DNA of 64,000 bases. It comes from CAZAPO01 sp044841755. Lineage in GTDB: Bacteria > Bacteroidota > Bacteroidia > Flavobacteriales > Flavobacteriaceae. The stretch spans positions 350,321-414,320 of the forward strand of contig JAXOFM010000003.1 of assembly GCA_044841755.1 (NCBI GenBank). Reading direction: 5' to 3'. The first letter of the stretch is position 1. Each line of letters begins with the position of its first letter. Below are positions 7,348 through 17,169 of this stretch, piece after piece. The notes below the pieces were generated by a model that saw nothing but the letters and a program-made list of their open reading frames with translations, did no database searches and had not been told where the DNA came from. The position numbers and the translations under genes were made by a program.

Positions 7348-10266
7348 TTATTCTTCTATAGCTTCATAAATCAAACGCTGAATTTCGGTTCTAATACTTT
7401 CCTTCAACAATTTATTCTCTTTTGAACTTGGGTAGGTTCTATTTGCCATAAAAACATAGACCAATTCCTCCTCAGGATCTGCCCAAGTATATGTTCCTGT
7501 AAAACCCGAATGACCAAAACTTGTCATAGAAACACAACCACATGTAGGTCCATCTTCTTCTAATTGTGGTTTATCAAAACCGACCCCTCTTCTATTATCC
7601 GATTCACAAAAATAGCACTCATTAAACTTATCTAAAGTCTCTGTATTAAAATAACGATGACCTCCATAATATCCTTTTTGCAAATACATCTGCATAATTT
7701 TAGCTACATCATTAGCGTTACTGAATATTCCAGCATGACCTCCTACTCCTTGTTGCATTGCTGCTCCCATGTCATGAACATATCCATGAATTTCCTGATA
7801 ACGGAAATAATCATCAACTTCAGAAGGTACAATTTGGGTTTTACTAAATCTTTCCCTTGGCTTATATGTTGTGTAATTAGCACCTAGAGATTTATAAAAA
7901 CGTTGTTGCACCAATTCGTCCAATGGTTGGTCGTAATGATACTCTATAAATTTCTTTAAAATATAATATGGTAAATCACTGTATCTGTAACTCAGTCTTT
8001 CCAACATATCACTCTCTTTAATAATAGAGTTAATGGAGTCTTGATAATCAGATCTTAAGAATAGATTATTAGCAACTTCTATATTATACTGTCTGCTTCG
8101 TTTAGTTCTATAATATTGCTCAGAAGGTTTCTTTGTAACAGAGTCTAGTGTCTTTTCATAAAAAGGAATCCAAGGTGTTAACTGTGCAAAATGGGATAGC
8201 ATCTTCTTGATGGTAACATCTTCTTTATTGGTACCTTTAAACTCTGGCAATATCTTTGAAATCTTGGTATCTAGTTTAATAATTCCTCCTTCTTCTAACT
8301 CCATAACTAAAGGGAGTGTAGCCAAAATTTTTGTTAGTGAAGCCACATCATAAATATCTGTCCATCTAACATGTTGCTCACCTTTATAAGTATGCTTACC
8401 AAAATTTTTATTATAAACAACCTTTCCTTTTCTAGCAACTAAAAGTTGAATTCCTGGAGTCATTAAAGAATCAACCGCATATTTGGCTACTGAATCTACT
8501 TTAGCTAATCGCGTGCTATTTATTCCAACTCTTTCTGGTAAACTATAACCTAATCTACTTGTAGAGGGAAAATGAATTCCTTGTCCAAGTTTAAAATTCT
8601 CTCCAGAATGTACAGGGAGATTCCCTTTAGCTGCTATGGCTCCAAAAATTAATTGAGCAGCCTTTTGCTGACCTACTTTACTATTTTGATATGCAACTAA
8701 AACGCTTTTAAGATTGGTATCCGTTTTTAAATCCAATAATGTATAAGATCTAGCAAAAACTGATAGAATTGTAATATTGTTTCTTGCAATTTCATATAAC
8801 CAGGTCAACTCTTTTTCAGTAAACTTGTATCCTTTCCAAGGATTGGCGTTAGACTTATGAAACCCTACTATTACAGTGTTATAATTGTTAAGTTTAGAAA
8901 TTAAATCATCAAGGTTATCAGCAGAAACTTGATGAACTCTCGTATATTTTTTAAGCTCCTCTAGAAATGCGGTACCATCATCATCACCAAGCTTAACATA
9001 TGCTACTGTTTTATTTTCCAGTTGTCTTAAAGGTAAAAGATCATTCTCATTTTTTGCTACAGTAAGGGCATTCTCAATAAGCTCTTCATAAAGTATGTCA
9101 TCCTCTAACCTATTTAGATCTTCAACCAGATTGTCCAATTCAACAGGTTTATAATTATTTAAGCCAACTTTATACTTAGCCATGAGAACTTTCTTCACTG
9201 AGTGCGATAAACGTTCTTCAGTAATTTCTCCACTCTCGTAAGCAGAAGCTATTTTGTCTATCCCTTTTCCAATATCTTCTGAAATTACCAATATATCATT
9301 CCCTGCTTTAAAAGCTGCTAAATCAACATCTTCAGATTTACTAAAGTTTGAAGCTCCTTTCATATTCAAAGCATCTGTAAGAACCAATCCTTTATGACCA
9401 AGCTTTTCTTTCAGAATATTAGTAATGATATTTTCTGACAATGTTGATGGATATCCAGGTTTAGACTCTAAACTAGGAATATTCAGATGTGCTACCATGA
9501 CACCAGAAAGTCCTTTATTTATAAGGCTTTTATAAGGATATAATTCTACAGAATCAATCCTTTTTTCATCAAAACTTATGGTTGGTAATGATTTATGTGA
9601 ATCTACTTCCGTATCTCCATGACCTGGAAAGTGTTTAGCCGAGGCTAAAATGCCTTCACCTTGCATACCTTCCATAAAGGCTAAAGCTTTATTAGTTACG
9701 TTAAGTTTGTCCTCTCCAAACGAACGGTTACCAATTATTGGATTATTAGGATTAGTATTTATATCAACAACAGGAGCAAAATTGTAATGAATTCCTATAC
9801 GCTTACAATGCTCTCCAATATTTTTTCCAACTTTTCTTATAAGCTCGTTGTCCTTTATAGCTCCTAAGGTCATATTCCAAGGAAAGCTCACTGTTGAATC
9901 TAATCGCATACCTAATCCCCATTCGCCATCAAAACCAATTAGCATTGGTGTCTTGGACAAAGACTGGTACTCATTTGTTAATCTAGCTTGACGAATTGGT
10001 CCACCTTTAGAAAAGATCACTCCGCCAATTTTCTTCTCTTTTATCAAATTAACAATGAACTGATGAGTTTTCTGATCTTGACTTGAAAAAACCATAGGCA
10101 TAAACATCTGCCCAATTTTTTCTTTTAAACTTAACGAATTATAGACGCTATCCACCCATTTTTGTTGAGCTTCAAAGTCTTTAGTTTTTAATGGATGAGT
10201 AGTTTCTTGAGCGAATGAATATAAGCCTAAGCAAAAAAGTGCAATGAAAAAGGTTACTTTGCGCAT
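7348..10266 (-). CDS. Glycoside hydrolase family 3 / serine hydrolase fusion
   Basis: The 972-residue exported protein has a signal peptide (about 1-19, ending YSFAQ) and two catalytic modules. The N-terminal half is a GH3 beta-N-acetylhexosaminidase of the NagZ type, with KHFPGHGDTEVDSHKSLP near 210-227 including the Asp-His dyad loop. The C-terminal half is a beta-lactamase/class C-type serine hydrolase with SLTK near 642, YSD near 760 and HSGFTG near 917. The fused form is common in Bacteroidota. Likely substrates are periplasmic muropeptides or other GlcNAc glycans plus an amide or ester. Transcribed just ahead of bshA. Roles are inferred from families. Confidence 0.88.
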   Translation of the reverse strand: MRKVTFFIALFCLGLYSFAQETTHPLKTKDFEAQQKWVDSVYNSLSLKEKIGQMFMPMVFSSQDQKTHQFIVNLIKEKKIGGVIFSKGGPIRQARLTNEYQSLSKTPMLIGFDGEWGLGMRLDSTVSFPWNMTLGAIKDNELIRKVGKNIGEHCKRIGIHYNFAPVVDINTNPNNPIIGNRSFGEDKLNVTNKALAFMEGMQGEGILASAKHFPGHGDTEVDSHKSLPTISFDEKRIDSVELYPYKSLINKGLSGVMVAHLNIPSLESKPGYPSTLSENIITNILKEKLGHKGLVLTDALNMKGASNFSKSEDVDLAAFKAGNDILVISEDIGKGIDKIASAYESGEITEERLSHSVKKVLMAKYKVGLNNYKPVELDNLVEDLNRLEDDILYEELIENALTVAKNENDLLPLRQLENKTVAYVKLGDDDGTAFLEELKKYTRVHQVSADNLDDLISKLNNYNTVIVGFHKSNANPWKGYKFTEKELTWLYEIARNNITILSVFARSYTLLDLKTDTNLKSVLVAYQNSKVGQQKAAQLIFGAIAAKGNLPVHSGENFKLGQGIHFPSTSRLGYSLPERVGINSTRLAKVDSVAKYAVDSLMTPGIQLLVARKGKVVYNKNFGKHTYKGEQHVRWTDIYDVASLTKILATLPLVMELEEGGIIKLDTKISKILPEFKGTNKEDVTIKKMLSHFAQLTPWIPFYEKTLDSVTKKPSEQYYRTKRSRQYNIEVANNLFLRSDYQDSINSIIKESDMLERLSYRYSDLPYYILKKFIEYHYDQPLDELVQQRFYKSLGANYTTYKPRERFSKTQIVPSEVDDYFRYQEIHGYVHDMGAAMQQGVGGHAGIFSNANDVAKIMQMYLQKGYYGGHRYFNTETLDKFNECYFCESDNRRGVGFDKPQLEEDGPTCGCVSMTSFGHSGFTGTYTWADPEEELVYVFMANRTYPSSKENKLLKESIRTEIQRLIYEAIEE

Positions 10267-10388
10267 AGTTTTGGGATTAATTACTTATCAATATTTTATG
10301 ATACACATAAAACTATGCCAAATTACCATTTTTAAAGGAAGCTGAAAAAACTTTAAGATAGATTTATAAAGAAGAAATTAACTAAAAA

Positions 10389-11612
10389 CTACTTTATCAA
10401 ATCGATATGTCTGTCATGATAACCTAAAAGGTATAATACGCCATCCAAACCAATACTTGATATAGAACTTTGAGCATTATCCTTTACTGTAGGCTTTGCG
10501 TGAAAAGCTATTCCTAAACCTGCTAAATTTAGCATTGGAAGATCATTAGCTCCATCTCCAACTGCTATAGTTTGCTCTATAGCAATACCTTCCTTTTTAG
10601 CTATTTCTTTAAGATATTCGGCTTTTTTTTCACCATTTACTATTTCGCCCAAATAGTTTCCTGTTAAAGCTCCATTCTTAATTTCCAATTCATTAGCATG
10701 AACATAATCTATACCTAGTTCTTTTTGTAAATAATGACCAAAATAAGTGAACCCTCCAGATAGAATTGCAGTTTTAAAACCATAACTCTTTAAAGTATCT
10801 ATAAGTCTTCTGGCCCCTTTGGTTATTGGTAGATTGATAGCCACATCATGCAAAACTTCTTCACTAAGTCCTTCAAGGAGTTTCATACGTCTCTTAAAAC
10901 TTTCATTGAAATCTATTTCTCCTTGCATTGCCGCTTCAGTAATTGCTTTTACTTGATCTCCAACGCCAGCTAATTCAGCTAGTTTATCTATTACCTCTGC
11001 TTGAATTAATGTAGAATCCATGTCAAAACAGACTAAGCGTCTATTCCTCCTGTAAATGTTGTCTTCCTGGAAAGCAATATCTACATCTAGATCATGTGAA
11101 ATCTGCATAAACTTAGCTGTAATATCAGCTTTGTCAATTATTTTTCCTCGAATAGAAAGTTGAATTGAAGCTCTTGGATATTCTTCTTCTGCAACAACTG
11201 ACAAGCGACCCGTTAATCGCTTTATTGCGTCTATATTTAGATTCTTATCTGAAATCACTTTAGTGACCTGAGCAATCTGCTCAGCTGTAAGTTTCTCACC
11301 TAAAATGGTAATAATGTACCTATCTTTTCCTTGTTGGCTTACCCAATCTTCATAATCATCTAACGAGATTGGAGAGAACTTAGCAGTAATATCAAGCTCG
11401 TACGCTTTAAAAAGAAGGTCTTTTAATACTGATGCCGACTTTTTACCTGATTCAATTTCAAACATTATTCCTAGCGACAATGTATCATGGATATTGGCTT
11501 GACCAATATCAAGAATTTTGGCACCATAATCTGCCAAAACGTTCATCAAACTTGATGTAAGTCCTGGTTTATCAGTTCCAGAAATGTTTAGTAAGAAAAT
11601 CTCTTTAGCCAT
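10389..11612 (-). CDS. serB: Phosphoserine phosphatase with N-terminal ACT domains
   Basis: The protein of about 407 residues (MAKEIFLLNISG start) makes L-serine from phosphoserine in the cytoplasm. Residues 1-165 hold two ACT-like regulatory domains. The HAD domain follows with the catalytic motif CFDMDSTLIQAEV near 190, the motif II region SGGFTYFGHYLQ and the motif IV AVGDGANDLPML. The frame also allows an ATG at 11627, but the 11612 start fits the usual family N-terminus better. Single-gene unit, with short gaps on both sides. Confidence 0.93.
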   Translation of the reverse strand: MAKEIFLLNISGTDKPGLTSSLMNVLADYGAKILDIGQANIHDTLSLGIMFEIESGKKSASVLKDLLFKAYELDITAKFSPISLDDYEDWVSQQGKDRYIITILGEKLTAEQIAQVTKVISDKNLNIDAIKRLTGRLSVVAEEEYPRASIQLSIRGKIIDKADITAKFMQISHDLDVDIAFQEDNIYRRNRRLVCFDMDSTLIQAEVIDKLAELAGVGDQVKAITEAAMQGEIDFNESFKRRMKLLEGLSEEVLHDVAINLPITKGARRLIDTLKSYGFKTAILSGGFTYFGHYLQKELGIDYVHANELEIKNGALTGNYLGEIVNGEKKAEYLKEIAKKEGIAIEQTIAVGDGANDLPMLNLAGLGIAFHAKPTVKDNAQSSISSIGLDGVLYLLGYHDRHIDLIK

Positions 11613-11736
11613 AATTTTCAGTTTCACTTTTTGAAGCCATAAAAATCACGATTCTATCTAATAAATAAAAAATCTAGTAAAGATAATTGAACTTTAAGTT
11701 ACGCAAACGTAAGAGTTAGAATAACAAATGGATGCA

Positions 11737-12222
11737 CTAATTAAGAAATCGACTATGCCAACTCTCGCTAGCTGGAACTTCCCAGTTCTCTAAATATTCA
11801 GCTTTATTAGCAACCAGATTATTAAAAACAATAGTTTTCTTAGAAACTGCCTTGTCCTTCGCCATTTTCTTAAAATCTGACAGTGACTTGTAGGCAATAA
11901 ATTCTCCTTGCTTATAGGACACATTCATTTTATCCATAAGATCGATACTATACTCTTTCTCCAATTGCTGAATAAAATGAACTGAAGCATCAATAGAACA
12001 ACCAGTAGCAACATTCAAGTTTTGATTTAAACCTAGCGTTATAAACCTCTTATACTTAATATCATAACCTGCCATAAGATCACTACCATGAGCAGTCCAG
12101 TTTTCGATAAATGTATCTAGTTTATTACTTATCTCAGAAATCTCATTTTCAGTTAATGAGCGATTACATTGATAGATCCAAACACGTGAGGTTTCCGGTA
12201 ATGAATTAAAATCTACTAACAT
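11737..12222 (-). CDS. Conserved hypothetical protein, often mislabelled ABC transporter ATPase
   Basis: The 161-residue soluble protein has no signal peptide, no TM segment and no Walker motifs. The text resembles a Flavobacteriia family that databases often call ABC transporter ATPase without support. Visible features are a conserved-looking block NLNVATGCSIDASVHFI and a C-terminal WHSRFLN. It begins 3 nt after the stop of the iron-sulfur CCG protein and so is the last gene of that operon. Function unknown. Confidence 0.75.
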   Translation of the reverse strand: MLVDFNSLPETSRVWIYQCNRSLTENEISEISNKLDTFIENWTAHGSDLMAGYDIKYKRFITLGLNQNLNVATGCSIDASVHFIQQLEKEYSIDLMDKMNVSYKQGEFIAYKSLSDFKKMAKDKAVSKKTIVFNNLVANKAEYLENWEVPASESWHSRFLN

Positions 12223-12225
12223 AAA

Positions 12226-12999
12226 TTAAAGGGATTGTGATAGTAATTCAGCAACATCCAATACTTGAATATCACCTTCTTTTTCTTTGAACTTTACACC
12301 ATCAGTCATCATGGTGTTACAATAAGGACAACCGGTTGCTATTACTTCAGGATTAGTTTGAAGCGCATCTTCTGTTCTAAGTACATTCACATCCATATCA
12401 CCTTTTTCTGGTTCCTTGAACATTTGTGCACCTCCAGCTCCACAGCATAAAGCATTTCGTTTACTTCGTTTCATTTCTACTAAATTAACTCCTAGGTTAT
12501 TTAGTAGGCTGCGAGGTGCTTCATAAACCTCATTAGCTCTACCTAAGTAGCATGGATCATGAAAAGTGATTCGCTTTCCTTTGAAGGTATCTTGCTTTAC
12601 CTTTAATCTGCCATCACTTATGAGCGCTTGCAAGAACTGCGTATGATGTAGCACTTCATAATTACCTCCTAATGAAGGATACTCATTTTTTATTGTATTA
12701 TATGAATGCGGACAAGCAGTAACTATCTTCTTGATTTCATAAGCATTTAATATTTCTATATTGGTAACTGCTTGCATTTGGAACAAAAACTCGTTACCAG
12801 CACGTTTAGCAGCATCGCCAGTACAACTTTCTTCAGTTCCCAAAACCCCAAAATCAACACCTACTGCATTCAAAATTTTTACAAATGCTTTTGTAATCTT
12901 TTTTGCTCGATCATCATAACTACCAGCTGAACCAACCCAAAATAATATCTCAGGTTGTTTACCCTCAGCCATGAATTCTGCCATTGTCTTTACATTCAT
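12226..12999 (-). CDS. CCG-domain iron-sulfur protein (heterodisulfide reductase B / GlpC-like)
   Basis: The 257-residue cytoplasmic protein has two CCG-type cysteine-rich domains. The first has CPHSYNTIKNEYP near 110-122 and HDPCYLGR near 148; the second has CCGAGGAQMFKEPEKG near 187 and TGCPYCNTMM near 223. Such domains bind a noncubane 4Fe-4S cluster or otherwise carry thiol/quinone redox chemistry in HdrB, LutA and GlpC proteins. In the same operon lies a membrane protein with two 4Fe-4S motifs, the probable partner that brings electrons from a quinone. Substrate unknown. Confidence 0.88.
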   Translation of the reverse strand: MNVKTMAEFMAEGKQPEILFWVGSAGSYDDRAKKITKAFVKILNAVGVDFGVLGTEESCTGDAAKRAGNEFLFQMQAVTNIEILNAYEIKKIVTACPHSYNTIKNEYPSLGGNYEVLHHTQFLQALISDGRLKVKQDTFKGKRITFHDPCYLGRANEVYEAPRSLLNNLGVNLVEMKRSKRNALCCGAGGAQMFKEPEKGDMDVNVLRTEDALQTNPEVIATGCPYCNTMMTDGVKFKEKEGDIQVLDVAELLSQSL

Positions 13000-13014
13000 A
13001 GTAATATTTTTAAA

Positions 13015-13647
13015 CTAGTCTTCGCTTTTCTTCTTGCTTTCTAGCATAAGGTTTTGCTTGTACTCTTTGGCTTTTTCAATTAAATCTGATGATACAACTT
13101 GATAAAACAACGGTGAGTCAGCATCATAGTTAACCATCACCCATTGATTATTAGTTGCGTCTTCCTTTAACATAATTGTTAAACTATCTTTTAGCAATAC
13201 ATCCATTGTATTATCAGAAATGAAGTTAACATCCATTCCTTGTGCACTCATCATAGAAGTCATCATTTGTTTTGATTCATCATCAAACTCTTGATTTTTA
13301 AAGGTCATTTTCATTCTCATATCATATGAAACAAATGCATATTCTAAATTGTTTGCAGTTCCTTTAAAAACCTCTGAAACCTTATACTCTGGAATTTTAT
13401 CAAAGATTTCGATACTAAACTCATCATTGCCTTCAAAAGTCATTTTGAAAACTTCCTTGATCTGCTCTTTAGGAGCAATATCAAACACTTTAGGATGTGT
13501 CATATCAATAATAGCATCAAAATCTTTATTAAGAACATCAACAAACATTTTATTTACAAGATCTTCTACAACAGATTTCTCTTGAGCATGAGAGCTTGAT
13601 AATGCTGTAATTACCAATAAACTAAATAGTATTCTTTTTAAGTTCAT
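13015..13647 (-). CDS. Secreted hypothetical protein in the Fe-S operon
   Basis: The 210-residue protein has a signal peptide (about 1-21, ending SSSHAQ). The mature part is acidic and methionine-rich with a long helix region near 20-70 (repeated VFK, DMTH). It lies 19 nt downstream of the membrane Fe-S gene and 15 nt upstream of the CCG gene, so it is co-transcribed with the redox module although periplasmic. No family recognised. Confidence 0.7.
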   Translation of the reverse strand: MNLKRILFSLLVITALSSSHAQEKSVVEDLVNKMFVDVLNKDFDAIIDMTHPKVFDIAPKEQIKEVFKMTFEGNDEFSIEIFDKIPEYKVSEVFKGTANNLEYAFVSYDMRMKMTFKNQEFDDESKQMMTSMMSAQGMDVNFISDNTMDVLLKDSLTIMLKEDATNNQWVMVNYDADSPLFYQVVSSDLIEKAKEYKQNLMLESKKKSED

Positions 13648-13666
13648 ATATAAAATAGTTAAGGGG

Positions 13667-14968
13667 TTATTCGTCTTTCCAATTTAACCTGTCCATTTGG
13701 CTATAAGGCCAAGGAGCACCATTATTTTCAATATTAGACATCATATTGTTCAATTCAGTTGGTGCTGCAGATTGCTCCATAACAAGGTAACGACGCATAT
13801 CCATGATTATGGATAATGGGCTGATACTTACTGGACATTCTTCAACGCAAGCATTACAGGTAGTACAAGCCCAAAGCTCTTCTCGACTGATATAATCATC
13901 AAGCAATTGCTTTCCATCATCCTTGAACTCTCCTTTGTTGGCGTCAATATTCTTACCAACTTCCTCGAGACGATCACGTGTATCCATCATGATCTTACGA
14001 GGAGAAAGTTTCTTTCCAGTTAAATTAGCTGGACAAGATGATGTACATCTACCACACTCTGTACAGGTATAAGCACTTAATAACTGTGTCCAGTTAAGGT
14101 CAGTAACATCACTAGCTCCAAATTTTGCAGGCTCTTCTTCATCTTCAGCTGGAGCTGCAAATGGGTCAGCATTTGGATCCATCATTAGCATGACTTCTTT
14201 TGTTACTGCCTCAAGATTATTTATTTGTCCTTTTGGTTTTACACTAGCAAAAAATGTATTTGGAAATGCCAAAAGTATATGTAAATGCTTTGAATAATAC
14301 AAGTAGTTCAAGAATACCAGTATTCCTAAAATATGCAGCCACCAAGTAGTTCTTTCAACTAAATGAATTGTGCTTTCTGAAAGACTTGAAAACCATGGCG
14401 CCACATATTGACTAATAATGTTTCCAGACTCCATTGCTTGAAAAGAAACATCGGTTGCGTTCATTATTAAGAACAATGACATTAGCACTATTTCAAAATA
14501 TAAGATGTAATTCGCATCTTTCTTTGGCCAACTTGTCATTTCCGAATTCCAGAAACGTTTTAGTTTGATTACATTTCGTCTTACCCAGAATACGATAACA
14601 GAAACCAATACTAAAACAGCTAGTATTTCAAAACTACCTATAAGCACTCCATACAAACTTCCAATTCCAGAGAAAATTCTGTGAGTACCTAACAGTCCGT
14701 CAATAATAATTTCGAGAACTTCTATATTAATGATGATAAAGCCTATGTAAACAATAACATGTAATATTCCAGAAACAGGACGACGCGTCATCTTGCCTTG
14801 CCCTAAGGCAATACGAATCATGTTATTCCAACGTTGCTTCTTATTATTGCTAACATCTACATCTTTACCAAGTTTAATGTTTCGCGTTAGCTTCTTGATA
14901 TTCTTTACAAAAAATCCAATACCTAGCACAAGTGCTATGGCAAATAGTATGTTTGGCAGATAACTCAT
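13667..14968 (-). CDS. Membrane-bound 4Fe-4S dicluster electron-transfer protein
   Basis: The 433-residue protein has an N-terminal membrane part with about five TM segments (1-245), like a cytochrome b or nitrate reductase gamma subunit. A cytoplasmic ferredoxin-like part follows with two clusters: CTECGRCTSSCPANLTGKK near 297 and CTTCNACVEECPVSI near 363. It probably moves electrons between the quinone pool and the CCG protein encoded two genes downstream. It lies 14 nt after the MCE protein gene. The HdrC/HdrE-like architecture is clear; physiological partner is inferred. Confidence 0.87.
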   Translation of the reverse strand: MSYLPNILFAIALVLGIGFFVKNIKKLTRNIKLGKDVDVSNNKKQRWNNMIRIALGQGKMTRRPVSGILHVIVYIGFIIINIEVLEIIIDGLLGTHRIFSGIGSLYGVLIGSFEILAVLVLVSVIVFWVRRNVIKLKRFWNSEMTSWPKKDANYILYFEIVLMSLFLIMNATDVSFQAMESGNIISQYVAPWFSSLSESTIHLVERTTWWLHILGILVFLNYLYYSKHLHILLAFPNTFFASVKPKGQINNLEAVTKEVMLMMDPNADPFAAPAEDEEEPAKFGASDVTDLNWTQLLSAYTCTECGRCTSSCPANLTGKKLSPRKIMMDTRDRLEEVGKNIDANKGEFKDDGKQLLDDYISREELWACTTCNACVEECPVSISPLSIIMDMRRYLVMEQSAAPTELNNMMSNIENNGAPWPYSQMDRLNWKDE

Positions 14969-14982
14969 ATCAAAGCTTATGG

Positions 14983-15915
14983 TTAGTTTTCGCTATATGG
15001 TATTTCCTTTTTAGAAAGAATTCTAAAGTATCTTTTTGGATGGAGTTTAATATCTCTGAGCAATTCTTCCAATTCTTTTGTAGCTCCCTCTATATTATTA
15101 TACAATGCTTCGTCTTTCATGAGTTTACCCATAGAGCCTTCTCCATTATTCATAGCATTTAATAAACCATTAAAATTATTGATGGTAGATTGTAATTCTG
15201 TAATAGTTGCTGCTAAATTAGCCTTCGCAACTTCATCAGTGATAGACGCTAAGCTTTTTGAAGTTGACTCAAAGTTTGTTATTGTACTATCCAGTTTTTC
15301 TTGATTACTTTCTAATATCTTATTTAATGAGTTAGAAGTGCTTTTAAATGAAGTAATAGTTGCATTTAACTCAGAAATACTGCCTTTTAAGTTTGCTTTA
15401 GTTTCTGCGTCAAAAACTTCATTTATGTTAATTAATAGTTCATCTGCGCTTTTGAGCATCTTACCTAAGTCTTCTTGTAAAGGAGTTAACTTTTGATTAA
15501 CCAACTCAGATAAACCAGCTTTAATAGTTCCTTGAAGTTCATCTCCGCTCTCAGCATTAACTGCGTCATCAAAAGCGGGAATAATTGCAATGGCTTTACC
15601 TCCTATTAAACCAGCTTCATATAATTGTGCTTTACTATTCTTTGAGAATTTAAAGTCACTATCAACCAGTAATTTAACTTTCAACTTTGCAGAACCGTCT
15701 TCGGTAAAAGCAATTTCTTGGACTTTTCCAACAACATTTCCACTAATGGTAACTGGAGCCGAAGTTGCTAAGCCTTCAACATTATCATAAACGGTATAAA
15801 AAACCCTTGATGAGTCTAATAGATTTTCCCCTTTAAGGTAATTAAACAGATAGATGATTAGTATCAAACCTGAAATCACCAAAATAGCTGTTCTTACTTC
15901 TCTAGTAATCTTCAA
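14983..15915 (-). CDS. MCE/MlaD-family lipid transport protein
   Basis: The 310-residue protein has one N-terminal TM anchor (ILVISGLILIIYLFNYL, about 12-28) and an MlaD domain (about 35-115, VYDNVEGLATSAPVTISG then VGKVQEI). A long helical tail of repeated ITSFKST-like segments (150-270) can form the periplasmic tunnel or needle. MlaD proteins carry phospholipid between inner and outer membranes with an ABC transporter; no MlaE/F genes are in the window. It lies between the amidase gene (68 nt) and the Fe-S operon (14 nt). Confidence 0.88.
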   Translation of the reverse strand: MKITREVRTAILVISGLILIIYLFNYLKGENLLDSSRVFYTVYDNVEGLATSAPVTISGNVVGKVQEIAFTEDGSAKLKVKLLVDSDFKFSKNSKAQLYEAGLIGGKAIAIIPAFDDAVNAESGDELQGTIKAGLSELVNQKLTPLQEDLGKMLKSADELLININEVFDAETKANLKGSISELNATITSFKSTSNSLNKILESNQEKLDSTITNFESTSKSLASITDEVAKANLAATITELQSTINNFNGLLNAMNNGEGSMGKLMKDEALYNNIEGATKELEELLRDIKLHPKRYFRILSKKEIPYSEN

Positions 15916-15983
15916 AATGAATCGTTTTGGTTAATAGCAAAAGTAGCAATTAATTTATATTAAGTACTTAATTGAAATAGTTT

Positions 15984-17078
15984 TTAAAGATCAGAAATTT
16001 TAACCTGTTCTCCGTTCTTATATGCTACTATAAAACACGTGGTATATCCTTTTGACTTGGCCTCATTTTGTAGTCCCTTGGCCTCGTCATAGCTTGTGGT
16101 ATTTCCATAAAAATACTTGTACCCATTACCATAAGGCTCAATACTCACACCTCGAAGCCCTTTAAAATTATAAGGTTTCGTTTCTAACTTTCTTGATCCT
16201 GCAGCTATTTGCACTTTATAAAAAACATCATTTTGCTTGTCAACAGTATTATTAGTTTCTGAAGCAACAAGTACCTTATCTGGTTCATATGAGTTGTAAT
16301 TATTTTTAACGTATTCTGTAACAGCATTGAAAAGAGATTTAACCATTACAGCTTTACCTCTTTTTGAGTTAAGAAAATCTTCTTCTTTTCTATGTGTTAG
16401 AAAACCTAGCTCTACTAATACACTTGGCATAGAGGTTTGGACTAATACCAAAAAACCAGCTTGTCTAACACCTCTACTTCTTCTCTTTGCAGTACCAATA
16501 AATTCATCTTCGATATTTCTAGCAAGCTCAATACTTTGATTCAAGTGGTCTTCCGCCATTAAAGCATAGGCTATTATAGACTCTGGGTTATCTGGATCAA
16601 ATCCTTGATAATTTTCTTCATAGTTTTCTTCTAAGAGAATAACCGAGTTTTCTCTCTTAACTACTTCTAAATTTGTAGCCTCTCTATGCAATCCAAGAAC
16701 ATAGGTTTCTGATCCATACGCAGTACCTTTTTTACCTGGTTGTGCATTACAATGAACAGAAACGAACAAGTCGGCTTCAGCCTCATTAGCAATTCTAGCT
16801 CTCTCCCATAAACTTGGAAATTCATGATTCTTATCTCTGGTATAAAGTACTTTAATATTAGGATCTTTTTCTAGAAGCTTTCCTAAGGCAAGTGACACAT
16901 CAAGTGCTATATTTTTTTCGGTTGTTTTATAGCGCCCAGTTCCTGGAGTTCCGCCATCTTTTCCACCATGTCCAGGGTCTATTACTACAACAAATCTGTT
17001 ATCTTCACTTTGAGAAAATAGTGGTTGAGAAACTATAAAAAGTAAGCATACTAAAAGGTAATTTATTCTCGTTTGCAT
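15984..17078 (-). CDS. N-acetylmuramoyl-L-alanine amidase (Amidase_3) with SPOR-like tail
   Basis: The 364-residue exported zinc amidase cuts peptide stems from peptidoglycan. It has a signal peptide (about 1-22) and then the catalytic domain: VVIDPGHGGKDGG (about 31-43, zinc His), SVHCNAQPG (zinc His, near 108) and VLVELGFLTHRKEE with the catalytic Glu near 218. The C-terminal 80 residues (YKVQIAAGSRKLET onward) resemble a SPOR peptidoglycan-binding domain. Transcribed divergently from lptD across 88 nt. AmiC-like; the symbol is not assigned because several amidases share this form. Confidence 0.9.
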   Translation of the reverse strand: MQTRINYLLVCLLFIVSQPLFSQSEDNRFVVVIDPGHGGKDGGTPGTGRYKTTEKNIALDVSLALGKLLEKDPNIKVLYTRDKNHEFPSLWERARIANEAEADLFVSVHCNAQPGKKGTAYGSETYVLGLHREATNLEVVKRENSVILLEENYEENYQGFDPDNPESIIAYALMAEDHLNQSIELARNIEDEFIGTAKRRSRGVRQAGFLVLVQTSMPSVLVELGFLTHRKEEDFLNSKRGKAVMVKSLFNAVTEYVKNNYNSYEPDKVLVASETNNTVDKQNDVFYKVQIAAGSRKLETKPYNFKGLRGVSIEPYGNGYKYFYGNTTSYDEAKGLQNEAKSKGYTTCFIVAYKNGEQVKISDL

Positions 17079-17161
17079 AAAGACTAAAACGACTTTTTAT
17101 TTGGGTTTATTTTAATTCTCATCTTTTTGTAGATATTAAAATATTCACAAAAAAATATATG

Positions 17162-17169
17162 TACATTTG
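17162..17169 (+). promoter_or_regulatory. Exact TAnnTTTG -7 box at the 5' end of lptD
   Basis: TACATTTG matches the Bacteroidota -7 consensus exactly. No TTTG lies at the usual distance upstream; the nearest is 17126-17129, 32 nt away. The box overlaps the first possible lptD start codon (TTG at 17167). If it is used, translation must begin farther downstream. Confidence 0.35.
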
